Shown in pieces: positions 55,205 through 64,000 of a stretch of DNA of 64,000 nt. Made by a program: the position numbers and the translations under genes. The notes under the pieces are model-generated. The model saw only the letters and a program-made list of their open reading frames with translations, did no database searches and had not been told where the DNA came from. Numbering within the stretch: the first letter of the stretch is position 1; each line of letters begins with the position of its first letter. Source of the DNA: Nemertoderma westbladi (taxonomy: Eukaryota; Xenacoelomorpha; Nemertodermatida; Nemertodermatidae); NCBI GenBank assembly GCA_032718475.1, contig JAUCBJ010008009.1:104472-168471 (forward strand). Reading direction: 5' to 3'.

Positions 55205-55500
55205 TCGTGTTTGCTCTGTATCTTCAATTTTATATGGTTGTGAGACCTGGATCGGTGGTGATTTTTCACCAGTGTGCCCCCAATCTTGTAACTAACTATG
55301 TGCTACAATAAGAATTCGTAGTAATATTTGTAGTGACATTTTACATATTGAAAGTAATGTCGCTGACCCTCGCGCCCTTATTATAGAGAAGGAATATGAT
55401 TTCTTGTGTCGAATGTTGCCAAATAAAGACTTACTTAGGCCACTACTTTTTGCCATTGATTTCTTCACAGGAGACCCATGGGCCGCGCTGTGGAAGGACT
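55205..55500 (+). pseudogene. Decayed RT C-terminal fragment of another LINE family
   Basis: One frame reads SSILYGCETWIGGDFSPVCP, then a stop, then LLRPLLFAIDFFTGDPWAA. LYGCE-W is a motif of the RT C-terminal domain in several LINE clades and differs from the YGSPCWALT version of the RTE-like family here. Highly decayed. Confidence 0.4.
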
Positions 55501-55768
55501 TTTAAGTATAAAGTCGGACCCAGTTGCTGAATCTTTTTCAATTTTAAAATTCTCAATTTGTAGCAGTTTTTCTACTAGGAGACTAACTTATTTGCAATGT
55601 AACCCTAATCTGATATCCCGCAAAATATCCTGTTCCCGCTTACTGAATGTGAAGGAAGTTCACAGAACTGCGTCGTCCAGGTATCGGATGGGTACAACCT
55701 GTCTCGCTGTCGAGACTGGTCGGTGGAGAGGCATTCCTGCCGACGTAAGTACGGTTCTGTTCAGACAG

Positions 55769-55875
55769 AGTTGTGGCGGCGCAATTTTGTAGACAAGCCG
55801 GCACAGCATCCTTAATATATATGTAATATATATATATAATGCAGCTGCTATGCAGCATGCCGATCCTAGTAGTTG
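55769..55875 (+). pseudogene. RTE-like LINE 3' terminal fragment
   Basis: Matches the last ~100 bp of the family: TTGTGGCGGCGCAATTTTGT, GACAAGCCGGCACAGCAT, GCAGCATGCCGATCCTAGTAG, with a TATATA expansion in the 3' UTR. Confidence 0.85.
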
Positions 55876-58128
55876 AGTCCCAGCATACTCACTCTTGCCC
55901 CCTGCATTCTCGGGGTACATTTATGTAATTTTATTCCAAAATTGTAACAATTCGAAACGACCGTTAAATAAACATGCAAATTATACTTTTGTTTACAGAA
56001 AAATATTGAAGGTTTTTAGAAGAAGTTCTAAAATTTTATAATATAAATTTATAGAATATATAGAGTAAAAAAGTTTGAGTAATGTTATGTAATCTGTAAA
56101 GGTTAATATGTAACCCAGTAATGTTATCGTACTGCGATGCCAGCTTACGCTACAGTATGTTCCTATAACAACTAACTGTGACCTCAAGTACTGTGCAGTA
56201 CATTATATTGCCAACAAAAGTAGATGTGAATTTCTGCCTTATATGAGGTTAATATTTTAACGAATTTTTAATCTTCCAAGAAACATGCTTCATGGATGAT
56301 GTTTAATCCAATGATAAATTAAGTTAAGTTGTAGGGTATTATACAGCAATTACATATATCCTGAGTGAGTGTTGTATTACAAAGATGTAAAGATGCCTGT
56401 GTGGGGTTGTGGGATGTGGGTGTGTGTATGTCTTGTAGGCATATGAAGAGGACAGAATATTAACATATCATATGAAGAATGCGATCGAAATAGTTCAAAT
56501 GAGGTTGCGTGGAGGTCATCATTGTCGTCCCAATATAACATGGCATGATCTCCTCTCCTACATAACTCGGTCAGCCATACAACAAGTTGTGCGATATTCC
56601 AATGTCAAGAGTCCTTGAGCAGCCGCCATTGGAAAGTTATTGCCTGGCCTCCATACCTGTTGAAGTCGGGAGGTTACCATCTTTTTCTATCGGCATACTT
56701 CATAGTGGTTGCATTGCATAAAATATATACTAAAGAATGCCATGCTGGCTTATCAACAAAATTCGATACGGCCCAGCCCAAGGATTGTACCATCATGTAT
56801 CATAACTGACTCAAGTAGCTGAATACCTCCACATCCACATTCATTTTTTTTTATTTTCTTGACTCTCAAATATGCAGCACTATGTATATCATTTACATAT
56901 AATTATTGGATATTATTATATATATTAAAAGTTTATCTAAAAGTTGCGACGTGTAAACAGGCCTTAGGTGTGGGTGAGAGGAGGGGGTATGGTGTGGGAG
57001 GGGGGGGGGGGGGGGGGGGGATTGGGAAGGTTGGGAGTGAGATTGTTACACATTTTTTTGTACTGTAATCTAGTTTTACGAACATTGTTTTTGGTCTTTT
57101 TTGACTGAGCCTGAGTGTTGTCACAAATTTTCAGTGTTGTCAAATATTCCACCTACTCCTTTTAATGGGATCCATGTTTTGATTCAATATAAGTAATTAT
57201 ATTGTGCAGCTTTTGTAGCTGAGTATTAGGTTGCCACTTATTCGTTTTCATTCCCTTTGTTCTGTACATGAGTATTGGATGAATGGGCTCTATAGACTCA
57301 ATCTACCTCATTCGTATGATTTGCTCTTTGCCGCATTCTTACGTTTAAAGTCATTAAAGTTGATGGCAGGCCAAGCTTTCCCTTTGCGAATGCAGATGTT
57401 ATCTTCCAACTCATTAATAACAGTGCGGAAGACATCAACATGACCAATGGACGATCTAGTTATATTGTTATAGATTGATATATCATGACATATTTATTTA
57501 TAATGTGTAGTGCCACCTTGGCGCAGCTGTATCTCTACTGAGTTGAATTCAATCTCTGGCTTAAGAGGTCGTTTATCATTTGGTATGAATTCATTAAAAG
57601 GAATAACCAAGCCTGGGCTTGTCAACCGTCTCGCATCCTTAAATATCGTCGCATGCGACCTTTAATTATCACTTGTGCGTAATGGCTGACCTAACGGCCA
57701 AATAAATACCTTTTCTAAGGATGGTCAGAATTTATGTTCTCTTTCAGGAGTTTCGTCAACTTGCTCTTAAGAAAAATACCAACTTTTGAGAGACGAACAT
57801 CTTCTTCACCTGTCAACAATTATGTTAGAAAACCTCATAATATCTCTAAATCGGTTATGTGTCGCTTCTGATAACATATTGCGGACTTATATCCACCCAA
57901 ATAAATTGTGGATGTGTATCGAAGTCTCGAGCATACAGCCAAACAGAATGAACTCATGATGGCTAATAATCCAACAAAGTGTGAAATAATGTGTTTCTCC
58001 TCTGAAGTATAAATTAATGTTGTGGTTCAATCATGTTATGACGATGGTGCCCTCAGTGATTAGGTGTAAATAGTTTCGAGTCTATTTAAGTTAATGCATA
58101 TTTAAGTATAATTCTTGTAGATACAAAC
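55876..58128. other. Cyclase intron sequence
   Basis: Mostly unassigned. A short minus-strand RTE 3' fragment lies at about 56728-56767, a poly-G run of more than 20 bases at about 56999-57020, and a weakly tRNA-like stretch at about 57511-57560. Confidence 0.45.
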
Positions 58129-58285
58129 CTTGCCTTTCATTTCTACTAAACCGCGTTCAACTAATTCATAGCCACCTAATTCTTCTAATATTTCACAGCA
58201 TTGGCTACTGACATGCACCTTTTGTGGAAGTCCATTTGATTCCATTCTAGAACTGGTGTTGACTGTATCACCAAACAGACAGTAC
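58129..58285 (-). CDS. Guanylate cyclase, receptor type: catalytic-domain exon (YCLFGDTVN)
   Basis: A 157-bp exon with acceptor TACATTCCAG and donor GTTTGT on the minus strand. It codes [18 protein letters not shown] and continues through [18 protein letters not shown] to VEMKGK. The Asn and Arg of TVNTSSR are the transition-state residues of class III cyclases, and the Cys of YCLFGD is the guanine-specifying residue, so GTP rather than ATP is the substrate. The first base completes the Arg codon split from the exon at 60010-60154, and the exon ends in phase 0 at the next exon. It is a genuine host exon, isolated in an intron-rich, transposon-rich locus. Confidence 0.94.
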
Positions 58286-60009
58286 CTGGAATGTAATTGT
58301 GGTTACTCTGGTTACCACAGTATAATAATTTTCCCTTAAAACGTGGATACTTTATAGAAAACAATAATCTTTACTTAAAGAAAGTAATTTTCTTTAGTCC
58401 TGTTAATTATATCCCCCAATTCCTCGAAATAGTAAAAGGAGTTTCATTATTCTTCGAAAATATGGTCGACAAAAAATGTTGCTGTCTTTTTGTAAAATAT
58501 ACAGTTCAATTGAAACATACCGTATATTTTATAAGAATATTGGTGGTTACGAGAACATAATTTTAGATAGATGTTTAATTATATCTAAAATTAACAAAGT
58601 AAAATTAAACATTGAACAACTTTAAAAATTCATATTTAATTCCTATCCCTTATATGTTTAAATAAATATTGAAATAAATGGTGCTATGTGAACTATATTA
58701 TATACAACAACTGCACGGATAACAATCTTATAATTAGCATATAACGACTATCACCCTTTTATACAAGTTAAATTATTGAATTCCAAATATGCAAATAATA
58801 TTGATAATTATCAATATATAGCTACATTTATTATTTATTTTATTTTAGATACTGCAATATTATACTTTATATTAACCAATCAACTGCGTTTGACAACTGT
58901 TGCTGTGTTATTGCTGACGTCAAATGTGCAAATTCCTAAACGGCCTGATTTTTCGATGTTGCTAATTTTGCGTTATAAAATCGCTATAACTCGGACAATA
59001 TTAATTTTTGAAGTAAAATTGCTCTCTGGGGTTTTTTCACATGCTCTTTCACATAAAACCAACGAAAACTCGAAAAAAAATGTCCGAGTCGTCTACCCCA
59101 TTGTCCGGACAATGTATATTTATTTAATCAAGCTAAATTTAATTACTGTAGCCATTTGGACACAAGTAGAAAGTAGGCAGAGGTTTACCCTATATTATTC
59201 TCAATATTATATTCTGGAATGCTTTTATATTAATCATAATAATTAATTGTATTTAATGCTTTTACTGTTGTTTGTTTTGGATAATTTTATTAATGATTTG
59301 CTTAATTGGTTTTGGATAATAACCTATTAATATGCAAATATTTAATATTTTATTATTATATTCTAATTGATTGGCCGTAACTAAGCTACCAAAAGCGGGA
59401 TAGGATTAATAACTGGTTATTTTCCCTAGGGCGAATTCGGATATTTTTTTACATAGCCCACCATTGTATTGTTATTTTAAACAGTATTATGATTTATACA
59501 TATTATGATTTATAATGATCTATGATTTACATAACATTTTATCTGTTTTATTATTATTTTATCTGGAACCGGACAATTGCGACCCATGATTTTAAAAAAA
59601 TGTGTCCCTTCGCAATTGTCTAGGTTGCAATTGTAGCAATTGGTGCTAGATAGCACTGAATTTAACCTAAATTTACTGCGGTGTTTCTACTATTTACCTG
59701 GACTACTTGTGGCTAGTGAGAACTAAGAATACGGCCTCTGAAGCCGATTTTTCTAAATTATTTATTTACTTAGCAGCGACCGGACCTGAACATGCCGTAA
59801 CGCTACAAAGTAACTCTAAAATAAGTTAGTTATGAGGATATCCTTAGCAGTGACAGACTAGCTTTACGCGTCGGCATGGTACAGGTTGGATTTGCCAATG
59901 AGATGCTACATTTTTTGTGAGCAACTAATTTCTTATATGTTTGGAAAAATACCCAACGTTATATATAAAGGCATTATTATTAGTGATATTCAGTGACTAA
60001 TTGATTTAC
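58286..60009 (-). other. Cyclase intron (1.7 kb)
   Basis: Separates the two catalytic-domain exons. AT-rich, with a long open frame at 58776-59246 that has no family signature, and an imperfect hairpin near 59570-59630 (GACAATTGCGA/TCGCAATTGTC). No further exon is seen. Confidence 0.6.
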
Positions 60010-60154
60010 CTCGGCATTGTAAGTCCAACAACGCCAGCAACTACCGGACCAGAATGAATTCCAATTCTTAGTTTCAACATTTCCTTTGGTAAGTGGCGTA
60101 TTCTAAATGTTTTGATCGCTTTTAGTAAAGCTAACGACATCGATGCTATCTCTC
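60010..60154 (-). CDS. Guanylate cyclase, receptor type: catalytic-domain exon (EIASM...TMPR)
   Basis: A 145-bp exon with acceptor TTTTTATAG and donor GTAAAT on the minus strand. It codes [20 protein letters not shown] and [20 protein letters not shown], the classic stretch just before YCLFGD in receptor guanylate cyclases. It begins with the last two bases of an Arg codon (family HAREIASM), so another exon must lie upstream. I found none between 60155 and 64000, so it is outside the window. Confidence 0.94.
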
Positions 60155-60263
60155 CTATAAAAATAATTATTTATGACAAATTAAAACGTCGAACTAGTAA
60201 ATAAGTGTTAAATTTGGTAATTACATAACGAATAAAATCATTCGTCTTGATTGAAATAGTGTA

Positions 60264-61230
60264 GAAATCAGATGTATAAATCAGATGTATAAATAAGATG
60301 TATAAATCAGATGTATAAATCAGATGTATAAATCAGATGTATAAATCAGATGTATACATCAGATGTATAAATCAGATGTATAAATCAGATGTATAAATCA
60401 GATGTATAAATCAGATGTATAAATCAGATGTATAAATCAGATGTATAAATCAGATGTATAAATCAGATGTATAAATCAGATGTATAAATCAGATGTATAA
60501 ATCAGATGTATAAATCAGATGCATAAATCAGATGTATAAATCAGATGTATAAATCAGATGTATAAATCAGATGTATAAATCAGATGTATAAATCAGATGT
60601 ATAAATCAGATGTATAAATCAGATGTATAAATCAGATGTATAAATCAGATGTATAAATCAGATGTATAAATCAGATGTATAAATCAGATGTATAAATCAG
60701 ATGTATAAATCAGATGTATAAATCAGATGTATAAATCAGATGTATAAATCAGATGTATAAATCAGATGTATAAATCAGATGTATAAATCAGATGTATAAA
60801 TCAGATGTATAAATCAGATGTATAAATCAGATGCATAAATCAGATGTATAAATCAGATGTATAAATCAGATGTATAAATCAGATGTATAAATCAGATGTA
60901 TAAATCAGATGTATAAATCAGATGTATAAATCAGATGTATAAATCAGATGTATAAATCAGATGTATAAATCAGATGTATAAATCAGATGTATAAATCAGA
61001 TGTATAAATCAGATGTATAAATCAGATGTATAAATCAGATGTATAAATCAGATGTATAAATCAGATGTATAAATCAGATGTATAAATCAGATGTATAAAT
61101 CAGATTGTATGGCCACGACCCACTGTAGACCTACTGTATCTGTATAAATCAGATGTATAAATCAGATGTATAAATCAGATGTATAAATCAGATGTATAAA
61201 TCAGATGTATAAATCAGATGTATAAATCAG
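60264..61230. repeat. 13-bp minisatellite, about 70 copies
   Basis: The unit ATCAGATGTATAA is repeated almost perfectly from about 60264 to 61104, then a 35-bp unique insert (TTGTATGGCCACGACCCACT...), then seven more units to 61230 followed by a second copy of the same insert. The block of flank plus repeats was duplicated. It sits about 110 bp upstream (gene orientation) of the exon ending at 60154. Confidence 0.95.
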
Positions 61231-61299
61231 ATTGTATGGCCACGACCCACTGTAGACCTACTGTATCTATCTATAGTAGATGAATTTGAGAATAATGAT

Positions 61300-61984
61300 G
61301 TAATCTCAGCCAGAAGCGGAAATAAGCTGCAAAGCTTTCTGGGTGTCCTGATAAACTCCCAAAAGAAGCAAAATAAACTCAAAAGAGCCCAAAAGAACTC
61401 AAAAGAACCCAAAATATCACAACATAGTCGTAATTCGGTGACATGGACCCCACCCCCCCAGAAAAATTTTTTTTTTTTCTCCAATCGTAATGAGATTGCA
61501 CGAGTCAGAGATATGTGAGTACTAATATCAAAACCAATATAAGTTGATCTAACATGAGTAATAAATGAGGATATAATGTTAGCTATAGAGTGAGATATAG
61601 CGCGATATAGTAATTAAGAGAGGTGTGCCCATTGGGATACATGGATGAGAAGTGAGCAAACAATATAGTATGTTGAGGCTGACCAGAAACTGTGTATTGG
61701 TATTAACTAAGGGCTACTTATGTGCAATATTAGGTGGAAGATTTGTTTTACAGTAGTAGGTGGGGACAATAAATTCTAATAAGGGTGCCTTTACAGATGG
61801 GTGATTGCCTTGATTTATTTAGTGTAGGGATGAGTAATGTGGTAATAGATTAACCAGATGTTGTAGGTGTTGTTGGTGTATTTATGATGTCGATATTGGG
61901 TGTAGACTTCATTGAGTGTAGTTCTACATCAAATATCACCTTTACTCCTTTTTGGTGTATTTTACTTATTTAGGAGTTATTGGA
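61300..61984. other. Unassigned sequence
   Basis: Begins with a degenerate CTCAAAAGA-type short repeat (about 61355-61430), then AT-rich unique sequence with no gene recognised. Confidence 0.4.
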
Positions 61985-62856
61985 GAAGTCGAGGAAATCC
62001 TGCCAAGTACCTAACTGATCTTGACTTTGCTGATGACTTAGGAGTACTCTCAGAATCATTAGAGGGAGCCCAACGGCTCCTCAGCTCATTAGAACATGCT
62101 GCTTCTAGTGTTGATCTTTTTATTAACTCCAGAAAGACCAAAATTTTGACAGTTAACTTTGAAAGTCCTCAGCAAGTCTCTGATCGGATGAGCATAAGCT
62201 CAAAGGATGGTATGGTTGAGCATGTGGACGACTTCTGTTACCTGGGATCATGGATCCGGAATTCAGGCGAGGACCTTCGAATTCGTCAGGGAAAGACATG
62301 GGCAGCCTTGAATAGGCTTTCCAGGATTTGGAAGTCACCGAGAATTAATCGGAAACTTAAGGTCCGATTATTTAGAGCAGCAGTAGTTCCAGTACTCCTC
62401 TATGGGAGTCCATGCTGGGCTCTAACTGCTAAGGACACCAAATCTCTGGATGGCACATTCACAAGAATGCTACGCCGGGTTCATTGTGTCAAGTACAAGG
62501 CATACATCTCCAACCAGACACTATATAACATTGGAGGTGTCTCATTGGTTCCCCCAAGCTTGACACTAGAACAAAATCGCCTCAGCTTTGCAGGACATTG
62601 CTTTCGCCGTGAGGACCAGCCAGTGCATAATCTTGTACTTTGGCAGCCTCATGGAGTGAATAAGCATGGTGGACAGCCCATGACTTTCTTGAGACGCATC
62701 TTAAAGGACACTGGCCTTGAAGATGCGGATGATCTAGCAAATGTCATGGGTGATAGGGAGTTGTGGCGGTGCAATTTTGTCGACAAGCCGGCACAGCATT
62801 CTTAAAAATGCAGCTGCAATGCAGCATGCTGATCCTAGTAGTAGTAGTAGTAGTAG
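61985..62856 (+). pseudogene. RTE-like LINE, 5'-truncated 3' part
   Basis: Starts at RGNPAKYLTDLDFADDLGV and runs in one frame to FVDKPAQHS, then the 3' UTR and (TAG)n tail ending near 62856. It differs from the 34.4-kb copy at few positions, so it is a fairly recent, 5'-truncated insertion. Confidence 0.92.
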
Positions 62857-62943
62857 AGATATACTAAGGAATGGGATTTGTACGATTTCGAACTCTCACA
62901 ATCTGACAAAATCTACTAACAAGATAATTTCATCTACTCCCTC

Positions 62944-64000
62944 TGTAAAAGCTTTTGCTGAATTGTCCGGTTATTTTTCCTTATTTTCCCGTAAAATACT
63001 CTGTAGTTGGTTTACCAGGCATAAAAAGGCCGTGTCCTTGCTGTACTGGTGTTTTAGCGGACATAAAAGCTATTTCTTCTGTATTTGTACTTTAGAGGAC
63101 ATAATCCGTAATTCTGTGACGTAAAAGCTCGATACTCTTGAAAACAGTGTCGCTACCATGACGACGGCTAGCAGCTGATATTGCCACATCGACGTTTCTT
63201 TGTTTCTTTGTTCTCTCGTTGTTCAGGTTGACCAATCAGAGCGTTTGTTGTCTCTGTGTTGGAGGTATATACAGAAACTCAGTAGTTCAGTGTTATGTTT
63301 TTGCCCAGAGCCTAAGAACCGGCTTTTGGCACCTCCGTGTTTCAGTTTTTAGTCTTACACTAGTAGGTTTAATTATAAGGACATATATCCTTTAACTGCT
63401 AACTGATCATACATACTGACTGCTGAAACATTGCAAACTCATAACAATCAGTGTTTTCATTGTTGTTTTATACTGCTATTTACTGTCAGTTCTTCATAAT
63501 ATGGTTGATGAATTATTATATTTGGAATAACGATAAATAACCCCGAAACCCAATATTCTTGATATACCGAAGGTAAGAGAGAAAGGTTACCAATAACGAT
63601 TGTGACTTATGTTGAAGTGGTTTGAAGTGAATCTAATGTTATTTGATAGACCCTACATGAGTCAGTCTGTGTTCCTTTTATATGTGACTAAAATCAGTGA
63701 AGATTGGCAGATTAGTGTGCAGTATTGTGCAGCATTGTGTATGAGTGAGTCTGTTAAAGAAGCAATTCCTAAAGAATGCGCCATATATGTGAATTATAAT
63801 TGAGCCATATCGTTGTGAGTAGTTTAAGTCATAACTCTGTTTATATAGATAAAGCGCCACGTCCTAAAGGAACTGTTAATATTCCCGAAGGTGAATAATA
63901 TTGTCAGAGATTATATAATACTGTCAGTCGAATAATACATTAGGCTTACATAGCAATAAAATTAAACCGTCGAACCCAATCTCCCGGGAATATCCAGCGG
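62944..64000 (+). mobile_element. Diverged LTR related to the BEL-like element (cut by window edge)
   Basis: Starts TGTAAAAGCTTTTG and is colinear with the 1.23-kb BEL LTRs: shared GTTTTAGCGGACATAAAAG, CCAATCAGAGCG box (63232), the small ORF, and AGCGCCACGTCCTAAAGGAACTGTTAATAT near the end. It has a possible TATA box at 63265. It belongs to a related but clearly distinct family. Whether it is a solo LTR or the start of a full element cannot be told because the window ends. Confidence 0.82.
63636..63803 (+). CDS. Small LTR-internal ORF (55 codons), diverged copy
   Basis: Begins MLFDRPYMSQ and keeps the SVQ and IPKEC parts of the ORF found in the BEL LTRs at 16831 and 27445. The start codon position, the frame and three Cys are kept although the DNA has diverged and contains length changes. 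Function unknown. Confidence 0.35.
   Translation: MLFDRPYMSQSVFLLYVTKISEDWQISVQYCAALCMSESVKEAIPKECAIYVNYN

Noticed and set aside
56997-57022. Poly-G run as a functional G4
   Set aside because: A single homopolymer whose length may be a sequencing artefact; nothing else supports a role.
57511-57560. tRNA-like SINE head (GGCGCAGCTGTATCTCTACTG...)
   Set aside because: An A-box-like stretch is visible but the B box is poor and no cloverleaf forms. Too weak to annotate.
58776-59246. 156-codon ORF in the cyclase intron
   Set aside because: AT-rich, low-complexity hydrophobic sequence with no family motif; it fits chance in this composition.
60264-61230. Possible CRISPR or centromeric array
   Set aside because: 13-bp units without spacers, limited to 1 kb inside a gene: an ordinary minisatellite.

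Overview
This window is AT-rich eukaryotic, animal-type nuclear DNA. Evidence: a spliced receptor-type guanylate cyclase gene, a nuclear tRNA-Phe, an LU-domain GPI-anchored protein, and a mix of CR1-like and RTE-like LINEs, a BEL/Pao LTR element, and IS3EU-like and piggyBac-like DNA transposons. An aquatic invertebrate (for example a lophotrochozoan) fits best, but the species cannot be named from the sequence. Most of the window is mobile or repetitive DNA.

Region by region. 1-3.9 kb: gene-poor, with tRNA-Phe(GAA) at 1791-1863 and a tandem array (2251-2930) whose ~330-bp units each carry a hammerhead-ribozyme core, as in animal retrozymes. 3.9-9.2 kb: a decayed CR1-like LINE on the minus strand. 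9.8-12.1 kb: a 42-bp minisatellite open in three frames. 13.37-28.71 kb: a Russian-doll insertion. A 5'-truncated RTE-like LINE (minus strand) is split by an IS3EU-like DNA transposon (6-bp target duplication GATAAC), which is itself split by a young BEL/Pao-like LTR element (5-bp duplication TTGTA). The BEL element keeps Gag and protease, has lost RT and integrase, and carries a second Cys-rich ORF. 28.7-32.6 kb: nothing recognisable. 32.6-34.1 kb: an inverted-repeat element holding the tail of an RT-type protein. 34.39-38.14 kb: a complete RTE-like LINE with an 11-bp target duplication. 39.85-39.95 kb: a tRNA-derived SINE with a hammerhead ribozyme that looks intact. 40.25-46.65 kb: the most striking object, an element with 60-bp terminal inverted repeats and a 6-bp target duplication that carries one 1253-codon gene encoding a Ulp1-type protease, a reverse transcriptase and a restriction-like nuclease, followed by ~2 kb of a 20-bp palindromic satellite. 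47.07-48.63 kb: a piggyBac-like MITE with TTAA ends. 48.86-49.50 kb: a G-run minisatellite.

The host gene. From 60.15 kb down to 49.97 kb, on the minus strand, lie the last three coding exons of a receptor-type guanylate cyclase (cyclase catalytic domain plus C-terminal tail) with canonical splice sites. The rest of the gene lies beyond the right edge or in sequence I cannot read as exon. Its 7.8-kb last intron holds a same-strand, single-exon LU-domain (Ly6/uPAR-like) GPI-anchored protein gene and LINE debris. Upstream of the first visible exon lies a 13-bp minisatellite. The right edge carries another RTE fragment and a diverged LTR related to the BEL element.

Apart from the cyclase, the LU-domain gene and the tRNA, everything coding looks mobile. 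The RT gene in the inverted-repeat element and the two hammerhead-bearing repeat families are the best leads.
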